Assembly (NCBI GenBank): GCA_019671005.1
Contig: CM033725.1
Coordinates: forward strand, 36,974,678-37,038,677
Reading direction: 5' to 3'
Length of the DNA: 64,000 nucleotides
DNA from: Hibiscus mutabilis
Lineage: Eukaryota > Streptophyta > Magnoliopsida > Malvales > Malvaceae
The notes under the pieces are model-generated. The model had not been told where the DNA came from. It searched no databases and was given only the letters and a program-made list of their open reading frames with translations. Within the stretch, counting starts at the first letter, position 1. Each line of letters opens with the position of its first letter. Shown in pieces: positions 11,816 to 23,885 of the stretch. A program made the translations under genes and the position numbers.

Positions 11816-13270
11816 TGATGAGTGTTCAAAAGTACTATTTTTATTACCCTTTTTACTCATATTATTGTTAGACTTAGGCACATTTTAGTTGCATTAATAG
11901 GCATTCATGCATATTTTCATAATTTCCTTCACCGTCATGCTTGATTTCATAATTTATTTAAATTTGTGAAAAAAGATGTTGCGTATGTGTGTTTTCGTGT
12001 GTGTGCAGGATTTAATTCCCGAAGCAATTAAATTACAAGAAGAAAGGAGAAGTTACCGATTTGGATAGGATCAATCCATTTAATTCGAGATCAATACTAG
12101 AAGGAAGGATAAATCCTAGAATAATTGGAGATTTAAAGGAGATTAAATTCTAAGAGATTTATAAGGATTTTTAGAAGGAATAAAATAATAAAATAAAAGA
12201 GATCTATTTCTTTTATTATATTGTATTTAATTCCAACTTAACTTCCTCCTCGAGAAAGACTTTAACCTAGCCATCTCCTATATAAAGCCCTAGCCACCAA
12301 CTACAAAAAGAGGGCAAATTAAGAGAGAAAACGCAATGGGCTGTTCGAAGTCTTCTTCTTCTTCTTTGTTTTGGTTAGATTCATGTTTGGGATTATTCTT
12401 TGTATATCTTTTGAACTCATCCATGAACTAACTTGATTGGCTAGGATTATTGTGTTAGTGGTTGTGAGAAAATGGTTGGATTTGTTTAGGTCTTTTGTTT
12501 TGCAATTTTAAGTTCAAGGCTTGTTCAGTCTTGGTATTTATCTTTGCTTGCGATTGAATCGGGAGAGGATCTCGTGAATGCATCCATTTATCTAATATCG
12601 GGCGAGTTAGATTCAAGAAACGAATGAATATGGTTTTTGTCCAAATCGATGAAGACTAATTCGGCTTAGGAATAAGTTACGAATTTCAACGGCTAAAAGA
12701 AGCATAAGATAGGTTGATGTTCACCCATGATTAATGCAAGGATGTATTATCAAGGCATACACATTGACTAGAGTTTCAAAATAAGGATAAGGAGAAACCA
12801 TTGAAGAACGCTTTGTCGAACCTTGAAGGTTGCCGCCCAATTGCCCAGGCAATCATTTCACCAGTTGCCCTAGAAATCGCCTTACCAATTGCCCAGGCAG
12901 ACGCTTCGTTAATTGCCCAGGCAATCGTATCATTAGTTGCCCAGGCAATCGTGTTGCTTGTTGCCGAGGTAATCAAGCTGCCTTTGCATGCAAAACCGAG
13001 ACTGTCCATTCAATTTCCACACCACGATGCACTTTAATCCGGCCTATTCTCTCAATCATTCAACTTCTCTTTAGTTTACTTGCCTTCTTTACTTTACTTG
13101 TTTATTCAACCCAACTATCATCACCTGTGTTTTTCTTTTTCAACGCAGTAACTTAAGCAAAGTGGCCCAAACCAATCTCTGTGGAGACGATACTCGATAC
13201 TTATCATATCACTTTATTACTTGCGACATGTATACTTGCATCGTTTGCGTAGCACTCAAAACACGCAACA
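11816..13270 (+). mobile_element. Athila-like solo LTR
   Basis: It begins TGATGAGTGTTCAAAAG and ends AAAACACGCAACA. The 3' LTR at 60177-61777 is a reverse-complement relative with TGATAAGTGTTC and GCGCAACA ends. The five bases before (TATAT) and after (GATAT) differ by one, and the other Copia-A LTR shows AGATAGATATCC at this site, so the insertion is clear. A TATA-like CTATATAAAGCCC is at 12277-12290. An array of TTGCCCAGGCAA palindromes lies at 12841-12972. Confidence 0.88.
12841..12972. repeat. Array of TTGCCnnGGCAA palindromes in the Athila LTR
   Basis: Perfect or near copies of TTGCCCAGGCAA occur at 12841, 12889, 12913 and 12937, with a degenerate one at 12961. The spacing is mostly 24 or 48 bases. 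The repeats create repetitive open frames on both strands (for example 12776-13009 minus), which I do not consider genes. Confidence 0.8.
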
Positions 13271-13471
13271 GATATCCAATCACGAGTTCATGATGTCGAT
13301 TCATAAGCCGCAACGATAACGCTCTGACCTCTATATAGTTCACCCAGTTGAAAGGAACATATAAAACTCTCTAAACTATTTAGATGGTTTTTCCAAAAGC
13401 ATTAATGACTGCTAGATCTCTCATGTCTTTATATAGCCTTTGAAATCCTATTTCAACTCATATTAGGATTT

Positions 13472-13522
<51 letters not shown>

Positions 13523-14851
13523 TATATAATCCTAATTTAACTTTAATTAGGATTTCAATATATATATATATAAACCCAATTCAATTTTAATTAGGATTTA
13601 TATATATATATATATTAAATATATATAATTCCAATTCAACTTATTTAAGATTTCAATATATAATAATTCCCAATTCAACTAATTAGGATTTTAATATATA
13701 TATATAATTTCAATTCAACATTAATTAAGATTTCAATACATATATTAATTTAAATCAAATTATATTATTTATATATTATAAGAGTCATAATTACAATAAT
13801 TATTTTCTTTTAACATTTATCCAATAGTTAAATTATATATATATATATCAAATATATATTAATTTAACTAAATTCGTGTACAACAAATTTGTACATATAT
13901 AATTCGTTTAATATATGCTCATTTCAATCGTGGGTGTGACCTTGTAGGTTCATGTAACGTTAGTAGTAAATATTAGAACATTTCTAATATTACAAACAAT
14001 GAGTGACATCTAGCAATATGTCATTGTCACATAAGTTACAAGAAATCATGATTCGACATAACCTTTTCGCGATTAACTCTTTTTCACGTATTACATCCTT
14101 TTGTCCTTTATATCTAGATTGGACACAAGTCATGGAACAATCACACTTGTATAGTCCATCTAATATTTCTTGATATCTTGAGTAGACTATTATAAACAAA
14201 TAACTATGATATCTCATATCAACTTATTCGAGCATGGCCATGCATTTCTAGTCTCACTCAATCAAGTGGCCTACGATATTACACCTATTATGTAGGAGGA
14301 ACAAGTCATATCTTGATCAACCATATCCCGCTACATAGATTGTGACATATCCAATATCAACCTTTATAGCGTAGTAAGTTACGACACACGTTTGTCTGTA
14401 TCAAAATATGTCACTCTCGATGTTGAAATAATGATGATCTCGAGTCTGAGGATCATACATGTAGTTATCACTATGAGCAATGTTGTGATTGTTGATCAAG
14501 ATATGTTGTGATTGTCACATAACAATACAAGAAACATGCTCATAGCGGGTCAGTCCAGTATGTTGTTCTCTAAAACATACTTATGTATTGATTTTGACAT
14601 TTTCATGTCAATGACAACACTTTGTCATCGATCAACTACATATTAGTCTTAATGCATTATTATTGTCTATGCCCCAAATAATACTCGACTAAGGACATTT
14701 AAGAATAACGATATTAATCTAAGAATTTTATTATAATTTAATTTATTTATGCACGTAGAATTATAATTGAAAATAATAATAACAATGCCTCTTTATGAAT
14801 AAACATAGTAAGAACAAATATCATTTACCATCATCATACTTTAACATTTTC

Positions 14852-16165
14852 TTCGTAGATGACCTCCTCATTTTCTGCAAAGGGACCACTAATTCGATTA
14901 TGGGGACCACTAAAATCTCTAGAGTGAAGCTCAATGCTACTAAAACTGAGCTATTCGTTGCCGTGATGATGCCCTGCACCCTAGAGAGCATTCATTCTGC
15001 CACTGAATTTCACATCGGACACTTGCATGTCAGATATCTTGGTGTCCCTTTGGTTACAAAAAATTGTCAATTAAGGATTGCTCTCCCTTTATTGACAAGA
15101 TTAAATCCAAGCTAGGGCTTTGGTCGAACAAAAGATTAAGCTATGGAGGGCGATTGCAACTCATCCGCTCTTTCCTTTACAGTATCGCCAACTATTGGTG
15201 CATGTAGTTAATACTGCCAAATGTTGTGATCTCCCGTATTGAGAAACTATATGCCCGCTTTTTCTAGAAGAGGCGAGACACTGCCGTAACTGGGGCCAGG
15301 GTTAGCTAGCAACAAATATGCCCCTTAAAGTCCGAGGGTGGTTTTGGATTAAAAAACATGGGTTGTTGGGGGCACTGCTTGTCTTTTACAGCTAATTAAA
15401 AAATACTTTCCGGTGAGGGTTCACAAAGGGTGGCATGGTTTCAAGCATACATCCTGCAGGGTGAGAGTTTCTGGCACCTTGAGATGAAACCACATCATAG
15501 CTGGGCAATTAAGAAGCTTTTGAAATTGCGGAACAATGCTTCAACTGTTTTCACTAGAGTGTCAAACTGGAGATCAATTACGCAGGGACAATTTGGGAGG
15601 ACTCATGAGAGAAAAATAAGGGTCCCTTGACATCATTGCTTGGATGGCCATTCTTGATAGGCTTTCCACGATTGACAGACTGTTACGCATGGGTATAGCT
15701 GCTAATCCTGATTGTCGGCTGTGTAGGTCGAGCCATGAAACTAGAACCAAATTTTCTTCGAATGCCCATATTCAAGGAGCATTTGGTCAGCTATTCTTGA
15801 TGAGGAGCTCTGATGGGCCGAAAATCACCTGAAGGGCAAGTCTTACCCGGTGTTCGTTCTAAAGACACCATAGAGTTCATTCATTTACTACATTTGGGAG
15901 GAACGAAATATGCGTTGTTTTTGCGGATGTTGGAAGGAGACTGCTACTATTCTTGATTCCATTAAAGACATTGTACAGGTTAATATACGCCGGAAAAATA
16001 TAGATTATACAGGTAACAAACATAGGCAAATTGTATAGATTGGAGGATTCTGTAATTTTTTTGGTTGTTTTCTATTGTGGCCCTCATTTTGGGCAGATTG
16101 ACTGGTTCATTTGTAGTAGGGCTCCTGCTTCTGGATAATAAAACTAAAGTTATCCAAAGAAAAAG
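14852..16165 (+). pseudogene. LINE reverse transcriptase and zinc-finger fragment, right part of the split LINE
   Basis: The sequence opens with FVDDLLIFCKGT (the F-A-D-D catalytic box, A changed to V) and LNATKTELF. It then reads FHIGHLHVRYLGVPLVTKN, LSYGGRLQLIRSFLYSIA and, near 15644, MAILDRLSTIDRLL with C-R-L-C, the zf-RVT region at the end of plant LINE ORF2. Several frameshifts and stops are present. The 3' end near 16165 is inferred from the AATAAAACTAAAG stretch. It continues the fragment at 7137-7331. Confidence 0.8.
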
Positions 16166-16765
16166 ATATATTTCCCCTTTTATCCTCATTTTCATCTTTT
16201 TCTTATCTCTTTTTTTCTTATTTCTTTTTCTTTTTTTTCTCTCAAGTTGTCCAAATTCTGCCACCATTCATCGTGATCGACTATCATGTCGGTCGTTGTC
16301 GGCCGTCATCAAGCAGCCAATGAGTCTGAAAATTTTCTACCAAATTCGTTTTGTTATCTTAAATGTAAATCCGTTGTTCGTTTAACAAGAAAATACTTCA
16401 AATTCTACAAATCTATCATTGAATGTTTTGATTCTTGTTCTTCAATCTCCTTCGTCCTCTGAAGCCTGAACAGAGATATATCGCTCCCCACTCCATAAGG
16501 AAACTCTCTATCATTGGAATTTCAAATGGAAGCTTCGATCGTCAAAGATCCATTAAAATCGAAAGCGAGGATAATTGTTTGATATCAAAGGCAAATGATT
16601 TTGAATATTAAGGGGTGGATAATTGTTTGATTTAGTATACGCATATTCTGGGGGAGAGGAGCAACATGTTTATTTTAAATTGCACACCGCTTAGCTACGG
16701 ACAGGGACGGTAACATGAACAGTATGATATGACAGGTTGAAAATCTAATTTTTCATTAGAAAAAT
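16166..16765. other. Gene-free AT-rich stretch
   Basis: A pyrimidine-rich run (about 16180-16245) is followed by unremarkable sequence. The open frames at 15980-16385 come from this low-complexity run. I see no gene or repeat that I can name. Confidence 0.5.
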
Positions 16766-16772
16766 AATATTA

Positions 16773-17619
16773 AGGCTCGAAGATCCAATACGCCCTTAAA
16801 TTTTTGCAAAAAAATTTATTAAGTCCTTAATTTTTTTTCACCCAATTAAAATGTTAAATTCAAAAAAAAAATTAATTTGTTCTTTTGGTCAGCTTCGACC
16901 GTTAACTTTAACGAATTTTTTTAAAAAAAATTGATACATATTGCAACAGTATAATGTCACTTGTGATTTTTAGAAATTTTATTTTTTAAAAAATATATAA
17001 AGAAAAGAACAAAAATCTATGTAAATTCTAAAAATTATTTTGAAAATAGATTTTTTTAATTTCAAAATTTTTTAATAAATAATAATTTTTCAAAATATCA
17101 AAATATTTTAAAAAAATTTAAATAATAAATATTATTATAAATTATAAAAATATAAAAAATATAAAAAAAGTTATTTTGATTTTTAAAATATAAAACAATA
17201 AAAATTATTTTAAAAAACAAAATAACTTTTATTGTTTTATATTTTTCAATTCATTTTTTTATAATTGTATAAAAATATTTTTAATTTTTTAAAATATTTT
17301 AATGTTTTGAAAAATTATTATTTATTATTTTTAAATAAATTTCGGAATTAAAGTTTTTTATATTTTTAAAATTTTAAATTTTTTAAATTTTTTTAAAAAT
17401 TAGTTTTAAAAATTCTTAGAAATGACAAGTGGCATTATCCTATTGCGACACATACCAAAAAAAATTAAAAAAATCCGTTAAAGATAACGGTCAACGTTAG
17501 CCAAAGGGCCAAATTGATTTTTTTTCTTAAATTTAGAGGCTTAATGGGGTGAAAAAAAAGTTGAAGGGCTTAATTAATTTTTTTGCAAAAGTTTAAGGGC
17601 TTATTGAACTCTTAAGCCT
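16773..17619. mobile_element. Foldback/MITE-like palindromic element, 847 bp
   Basis: The left end AGGCTCGAAGATCCAATA and the reverse complement of the right end, AGGCTTAAGAGTTCAATA, begin long imperfect inverted repeats that run almost to the centre. The whole element could therefore fold into one hairpin. Direct repeats AATATTA (16766-16772 and 17620-17626) flank it as a target duplication. It has no coding capacity. The arms share TAAGCCCTT and AACTTT blocks with the half element at 29048. The family is unknown to me; the 7-base duplication should be checked against 8 or 9 bases with mismatches (hAT or Mutator type). Confidence 0.75.
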
Positions 17620-17899
17620 AATATTAATAAAATGTTATTTGATGCATACATGGCAGTTAAAAAATTAATAATCAAATGACATGCATCACAGAGTTACATA
17701 GATAACATTAGAGAAACTAAAAAAGTTATTCTCTCGCGTGATTTACTTTCGTGGAAAAGATAATTCATTCAGATTAATGTTTAAAATTGAATTATTAAAT
17801 TAAAATTTTAAAATTTTAGTGATCAAAATAGAAGTAAAAGTAAAGTTAAGCGCGAATTTGTATTTATCCTTTTAAAAACGTGATCTCAACAAAACAAAT

Positions 17900-18293
17900 G
17901 CCCAAACTATATTTTTTTATAGGTGCCTAACATTTTTTTTGCCGAAATAAGTGCTTAACGTTTTTAGTTACTATTTAGGTGTCTGGTTGTTTAAAAAAAT
18001 CATTACCCAATAAAAATGTAGTATGTAGTCTGGTTTTTTTTTTAAAAACACTTTTTAGTTTTTAAAAAAAAATCAGAAGAAGAAAACTTTAATTATTTTA
18101 TTAAAAAAGAGGTCGATTTGATTTATGATCGACGGCTAGAGGCTAGGGGATGCCGAACTGAGGGGTACATGATGCTTGGGCGGCGAGCGATAAATTGCCA
18201 AACACCTAAAATGATAAACGATATAAACTTTAAGCACATATTTCGGCTAAAATGAACGTTAAGTACCTATTACAAAAAATGTATAGTTTAGAC
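17900..18293. mobile_element. Short hairpin MITE with a GC-rich core
   Basis: The left arm (CCCAAACTATATTTTTTTA, ATAGGTGCCTAAC, GCCGAAATAAGTGCTTAA) is mirrored by the reverse complement of the right arm (GTCTAAACTATACATTTTT, AATAGGTACTTAAC, GCCGAAATATGTGCTTAA). The loop (about 18100-18215) is much richer in GC than the arms. The element abuts the copia LTR that starts at 18301. I cannot see a clear target duplication. Confidence 0.65.
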
Positions 18294-18498
18294 TTTTTTA
18301 TAGTGATAACTACATGTATGATCCTCAAAATTGAGATCATCATTATTTCAACATCGTGAGTGGCATATTTTGATACAGTCAAACGTGTGTCGTAACTGAC
18401 TACACTATAAAGATTGATATTGGATATGTCACAATCTATGTAGTGGGATATGGTTGATCAAGATAGGATTTGTCCCTCCTACATAATAGGAGTAATAT

Positions 18499-20020
18499 CG
18501 TAGGCCACTTGATTGAGTGAGACTAGAAATGCATGGCCATGCTCGAATAAGTTGATATGAGATATCATAGTTATTCGTTTATAATAGTCTACTCAAGATA
18601 TCAAGAAATAGAAGATGGGCTATACAAGTGTGATTGTTCCACGACTAGTGTCCAATCTAGATATAAAGGGCAAAAGGATGTAATACATGAAAAATAGTTA
18701 ATCACGAAAAAGGTTATGTCGAATCATGATTTCTTGTAACTTAGGTGACAATGACATATTGCTAGATGTCACTCATTGTTTGTAATATTAGAAATGTTCT
18801 AATATTTACTACTAACGTTACATGAAACTACAAGGTCACACCCACGGTTGAAATGAGCATATATATTAAACGAATTATATATGTACAAATTTGTTGTACA
18901 TGAATTTAATTAAATTAATAAATATTTAATATATATAATTTAACTATTGGGTAAATATTAAAAAAATAATTATTTTAATTATGACTCTTTTAATATATAA
19001 ATAATATAATTTGATTTAAATAAATATATATATTGAAATCCTAATTAAATTGAATTGGGATTATATATATATTTAATATATATATTCAAATCCTAATTAA
19101 AGTTGAATTTGGATTATATATATTTAATATCTATATATATATTGAAATCTTAATTAAGTTGAATTGGATTATATATATATATATTGAAATCTTAATTAAG
19201 TTGAATTGGGATTATATATTTAATATATATATATATATATATATATATTGAAATCCTAATCGTAGGCCACTTGATTGAGTGAGACTAGAAATGCATGGCC
19301 ATGCTCGAATAAGTTGATATGAGATATCATAGTTATTCGTTTATAATAGTCTACTCAAGATATCAAGAAATATTAGATGGGCTATACAAGTGTGAATGTT
19401 CCATGGCTAGTGTCCAATCTAGATATAAAGGACAAAATGATGTAATACATGAAAAAGAGTTAATCACGAAAAAGGTTATGCCAAATCATGATTTCTTGTA
19501 ACTTAGGTGACAATGACTTATTGCTAGATGTCACTCATTATTTGTAATATTAGAAATGTTCTAATATTTACTACTAACATTACATGAAACTACAAGGTCG
19601 CACCCACGGTTTAAATGAGCATATATATTAAACGAATTATATATATATACAAATTTGTTGTACACGAATTTAGTTAAATTAATATATATTTGATATAAAT
19701 AATTTAACTATTAGGTAAATATTAAAAGAAAAACAATTATTGTAATTATGACTCTTTTAATATATAAATAATATAATTCAATTTAAATCAATATATATAT
19801 ATATATTGAAATCCTAATTGAATTGGGATGATATATATTTAATATATATATTGAAATCCTAATTAAAGTTGAATTGAGATTATATATTTAATATATTTAT
19901 TAAAATCCTAATTAAGTTGAATTGGGATTATACATATATTTAATATATATTTGCAATACCCTAATTTTGTCAGAATACCTATATATATTAGTAATTTGAT
20001 ATAAAGCCAAATATAAATAA
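18499..20020 (+). repeat. 762-bp tandem duplication within the Copia-A LTR
   Basis: CGTAGGCCACTTGATTGAG starts at 18499 and again at 19261, and the following sequence matches for roughly 700 bases. The first copy breaks off inside the TA-rich block (AAATCCTAAT at 19260) exactly where the second begins. The end of the second copy is blurred by the next nested segment at about 19952. Confidence 0.8.
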
Positions 20021-21826
20021 ATAATAAGATCCCAAAAAAATATATAATAAACAGTCCATAAGTCCATTACATATAGTTAAATGTCCATGTTTACAATCCA
20101 AATACCCAAAGCCCATTTACATATCTGAAGACCCAATGACTATATCATTAACCCAAACAAACACACATATACAGCCAAAGAAACACAAATTTCCCGCCCA
20201 AATTCAGCAACCCAAGGGACACATGGTAGAATAAGATTGGTCCGAATGGTTTTCACAAGGATCCTGGTTTTTCTTCCCGCTGACATCATGGTCGTGATGT
20301 CATCTATGACGTCATTCTCCACTACCTATAAATAGCAAAGAGGGAGAAAAAGTCAAACTCATTGATTACCACTAATAATTGCCATAATTAAAATATAATA
20401 AAAAAGAGAGAGGAAAGGCAATATGGGAAATTTACTTGATGTTGGAACTAAACCGTCAGGGAATTCGATCGGTCGCCGATATTGAACCGCTGCAATGAAG
20501 CTGAATTGTCGTTGCGAAGCCGAATCGTCGCCGGGGAAGTTTGAAACTCCGGGTTTTTTCATCACCGATGAATTAAACTCTTTTCTGATCTCATTACCTA
20601 CAAAATAAACACAAAAGAAGTTAGTTCGAAGCCAAAACAATAAAAAAAAAACAGTGAGTAAAAGAAAAGAAATGGTAGCCGAAATTATCATTTGAGTGGC
20701 CAGTGAGGTTTCGAACACAGGGGAGTTGAAGAGGAGGTTACGGGTAGATATTAAAAAATAATTATTGTAATTATGACTCTTTTAATATATAAATAATATA
20801 ATTCAATTTAAATCAATATATATATTGAAATCCTAATTAAATTGAATTGGGATTATATATATTTAATATATATTGAAATCCTAACTAAAGTTGAATTGAG
20901 ATTATATATATTTAATATATATATATATATATTGAAATCTTAATTAAGTTGAATTGGGATTATATATTTAATATATATATTGAAATCTTAATTAAGTTGA
21001 ATTGGGATTATACATATATTTAATATATATTTGTAATACCCTAATTTTGTCCGGGTACCTATATATATTAGTAATTTGATATAAAGCCAAATATAAATAA
21101 ATAATAAGATCCCAAAAAAATATATAATAAACAGTCTATAAGTCCATTACATATAGTTAAATGTCCAAGTTTACAATCCAAATACCCAAAGCCCATTTAC
21201 AAATCTGAAGGCCCAATTCCTATATTCTTAACCCAAACAACTACACGTATACAGCCAAAGAAACACAAATTTCCTGCCCAAATTCGGCAACCCAAGGGAC
21301 ACGTGGCAGAATAAGATTGGTCTGAATGGTTTTCACAAGGATCCTAGTTTTTCTTCCCGCTGACATCATGGTCGTGACATCATCTATGATGTCATTCTCC
21401 ACTACCTATAAATAGCAAAGATAGAGAAAAAGTCAAACTCATTGATTAGCACTAATAATTACCATATTTAAAATATAATAAAAAAAGAGAGAAAAGGGCA
21501 ATCTGGGAAATTTACCTGCCATCAGAACTGAACCATTAGGGAATTCGATCGGTCGCCGATATTGAACTGCTGTCGCGAAGTTGAACCGTCATCGTGAAGC
21601 CGAATCGTCGCTGGGGAAGTTTGAAACTCTAATTTTTTTCATCACCGATGAGTTAACTCTTTTCCGATCTCATTACCTGCAAAATAAACACTAAAGAAGT
21701 TAGTTCGAAGCCAAAACAATAAAAAATAGTGAGTAAAAGAATAGAAATGGTTGCCGAAATTATCGTTTGAGTGGCAAGTGAAGTTTCGAACACCGCGGAG
21801 TTGAAGAGGAGGTTACGGGTAGATTT
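19952..21826 (+). repeat. Second tandem duplication, carrying the first 0.8 kb of a Tat-type LTR
   Basis: The segment from about 19725 to 20749 (LTR flank plus TGCAATACCCTAATTTTG and the next 0.8 kb) is repeated at 20750-21826. The second copy runs on into the full LTR to 23449; the first stops at GGTTACGGGTAGAT. The copies differ by several percent by eye, largely C/T and G/A changes. Confidence 0.75.
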
Positions 21827-23449
21827 AGGACTAGATTCGGGGAAGTTTGGGTTAGATCTAGATGGATCAGGGCTTAGATTAGGTTTTAGGGTTAAATCAT
21901 CACTAATTTAGGGTTTTGGGGGTTTTTTTAGGTTTTTGGATGTGTTGGACGGCGGCTGGGAATCGCCAGAGTGACAGCCGGCGTCGCCTGCGGCGGCCAG
22001 GGATCGAACCCTAGCTACCGGCGAACCTCGGAGTATAACTGGAGTGCAGCAGAAGGGGATCTAGTGGCGGTGGACATGGCGGACCATGACCGGAATAATG
22101 GTGTTAATCCAAAACTAGATGAACATATGAAGAACACCCTCAAAAATCATGTGTTTTGATCCGTTTTTGGGGTTTCATTTGGGAATTTAGGTGTTTTATA
22201 GAGAGAAGTCAGAGAGAAATGGGGGAGGAGAGAGAGTGGGGTAGAGAGGAATGAGTGAGTTGGCTTGGTTTTGAGCCTTATATAGGCTGATCAAAACGAC
22301 AGCGATTTGGACCCCGGGTCAGAGGGGGTCCGCGCCATGAGCCGGGTCGGATCTCGACCCGCGAGTTATCATCTGGGTCTCTTTTGAATTTGTTTTGGCT
22401 CTCCAATTTCGTAATTCATTCAATTTAGTCACTTTCTTTGTAATTTGACACTCAAATTTTAATAGTAGTTCAATTTGATCCCAGTTTTTAATTGTTTAAT
22501 TTATTTAATTGTTTTAAATTGTATGTATGCTTGCATATTTTAAAATGGGCATGTAGTATATTTGTTTAGGTGACTAATTCACTTAGTATAAACAATTAGA
22601 GCCTTTTAACTAGGTTCTTTAATTAATTTGATTAATTCAAATATGGAGATAACTGTAGAAAGTAAATGATTATTAAATAGAAACTTCAATGCTCTAAGTT
22701 GAGTAGTGTCTCATTGTAATGAGATGTTAATCAAGGGACTATTTTAGTGAAGCATTTAATATTTCATTTAAACCTAGAATATATAATCACATATTTAATA
22801 AAATCAAAATTAAATTAGGAATAAGTTTAAATAGTTAGATTCATTAAATAATTAGGAATGTTATTGATTTAGGGCTAAATATAGATAATCCCCAAATATT
22901 TGGGTGTTATCACATAAACCCCTAAATTCGATAATATTCATAGTTTTAATTAATTAGAGACCTAATTAGGTTTGAATTTAAAATCGACAAGAAAATAATT
23001 TGTCATGCAAACCTTTTTTGTTGAGATATATTTTTTGGGTATGAACCGAAATACTCTAAAGCAACTGGGTGTCTCCAATCCAATACTCAATCAAATATAT
23101 TTTCTTATAAAAAGATATCATTATTCGTAATTTTAATTCAAATAATAATTATAGTCAAATTAAATTCAAATTGTTATTCGAAATGCCAAAATATCACGTA
23201 AAATTAAAAGGTACCGATAACCGACGTTTGTGGGGGTGTTAATCCTTCCCCACACGTAACCAACTCCCAAACCCAATTTTTAAGAAATGAATCTCTAGTT
23301 TTTTACGGTGTCCGATTTACCTCGAAGTGACCGGTGGAGACTCCAAATATTTTTCTCAAAGATCAAATTTTTAAGTCAAAAACCCTAATTTTCAAAGAAT
23401 CATCGTCAGGTTATTTTTTCACACTTCGGTTTCAAAAATGGTCGCGACA
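21032..23449 (+). mobile_element. Solo Tat-type LTR with perfect target duplication
   Basis: It begins TGTAATACCCTAATTTTG and ends GGTCGCGACA. ATATT flanks it on both sides (21027-21031 and 23450-23454). Length is 2.42 kb. The start resembles the TGTAATCACTAATTTTG ends of the 35624-49888 element, so I place it in the same broad Tat/Ogre group. A promoter-like CTATAAATAG lies near 21406. The 3' part has the recurrent sequence with GGTGGAGACTCC and the downstream half seen in Tat LTRs. No interior remains, so LTR-LTR recombination is the likely origin. Confidence 0.88.
21359..21418 (+). promoter_or_regulatory. LTR promoter region: bZIP-type motifs and TATA box
   Basis: TGACATCA, a second GTGACATCATC and TGATGTCAT lie within about 40 bases upstream of CTATAAATAG. 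The partial copy near 20280-20335 has TGACATCA, TGATGTCA and a perfect TGACGTCA at the same spacing. Such TGACGTCA-like sites bind plant TGA/bZIP factors. The arrangement fits a U3 promoter. Confidence 0.55.
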
Positions 23450-23885
23450 ATATTAAAATTCTAATTAAAGTTAAATTGGGATTATATATATTTAATATAT
23501 ATTGAAATCCTAATATGATTTGAATTAAGATTACAAAGGCTATATAAAGGCATGAGAGATCTAGCGGTCATTAATGCTTTTGGTAAAAACCTTCTAAATA
23601 GTTTAGAGAGTTTTTATATGCCCATTCCCTTCTAAATACTTTAGAGAGTTTTATATGCTCGTTTCAACTGAGTGAACTACGTAGAGGTCGGAGCGTTATT
23701 GTTGCGGCTTAGGAATCGACATTGTGGAATCATGATTGGTTTTTTTTTATCTTCTTCAAATTTAGAATTCCATATTTTTAACAGGTAATTATTCACCCTA
23801 ATTATTTCCTCGTACATGAATCTCTGGTGGTAATCGTCAGATAATTTTTTCGTTGCGCCATGGGGTGTGCCGGCGTTTCCCAACA

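Larger units (their letters stand above)
7332..14846 (-). mobile_element. Ty1-copia element (Copia-A family), internally deleted, with two nested solo LTRs
   Basis: The element lies in minus orientation. From right to left it has a 5' LTR (11664-14846, itself interrupted), a primer site (11648-11662), a long leader, gag and protease remnants (to about 9780), a GAG_pre-integrase segment, an integrase segment (7371-7664) and a 38-base stub of the 3' LTR (7332-7370). RT and RNase H are deleted. The flanking bases TTTGT (7327-7331) and TTTTC (14847-14851) are a diverged 5-bp target duplication. Removing the element rejoins the LINE reading frame. A same-family solo LTR (7665-9363) and an Athila solo LTR (11816-13270) are nested in it. 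Confidence 0.85.
11664..14846 (-). mobile_element. Copia-A 5' LTR, interrupted
   Basis: It begins TGTTGGGACACGTC on the plus strand next to the primer site. It continues to 11815, is interrupted by an Athila solo LTR, resumes at 13271 and ends CATACTTTAACA at 14846, with a small deletion just before the end. Net length is about 1.72 kb, like the solo LTR at 7665. A (TA)n run of about 45 bases is at 13472-13516. Confidence 0.85.
18301..23885 (+). mobile_element. Copia-A LTR in opposite orientation, expanded by duplications and nested insertions
   Basis: From TAGTGATAACTACATG onward this is the reverse complement of the Copia-A LTR (compare 14460 leftward), and it ends GTTTCCCAACA at 23885. 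The first few hundred bases of the LTR are missing on the left, next to a MITE. The LTR contains a 762-bp tandem duplication, a second duplication of about 1 kb and a solo Tat-type LTR. In this orientation the parent copia element would be plus strand. Flanking interior sequence is not present. Confidence 0.85.

Noticed and set aside
12776..13156. Open frames on both strands with repeated ATN-AWAI or PNCPGN-like peptides
   Set aside because: They are translations of the TTGCCCAGGCAA repeat array inside an LTR; the repeats keep several frames open at once.
20359..20718. 119-codon minus-strand frame with a hydrophobic segment
   Set aside because: It lies within the partial Tat LTR copy and overlaps promoter-proximal noncoding sequence; the duplicate at about 21440-21800 does not keep the frame open.
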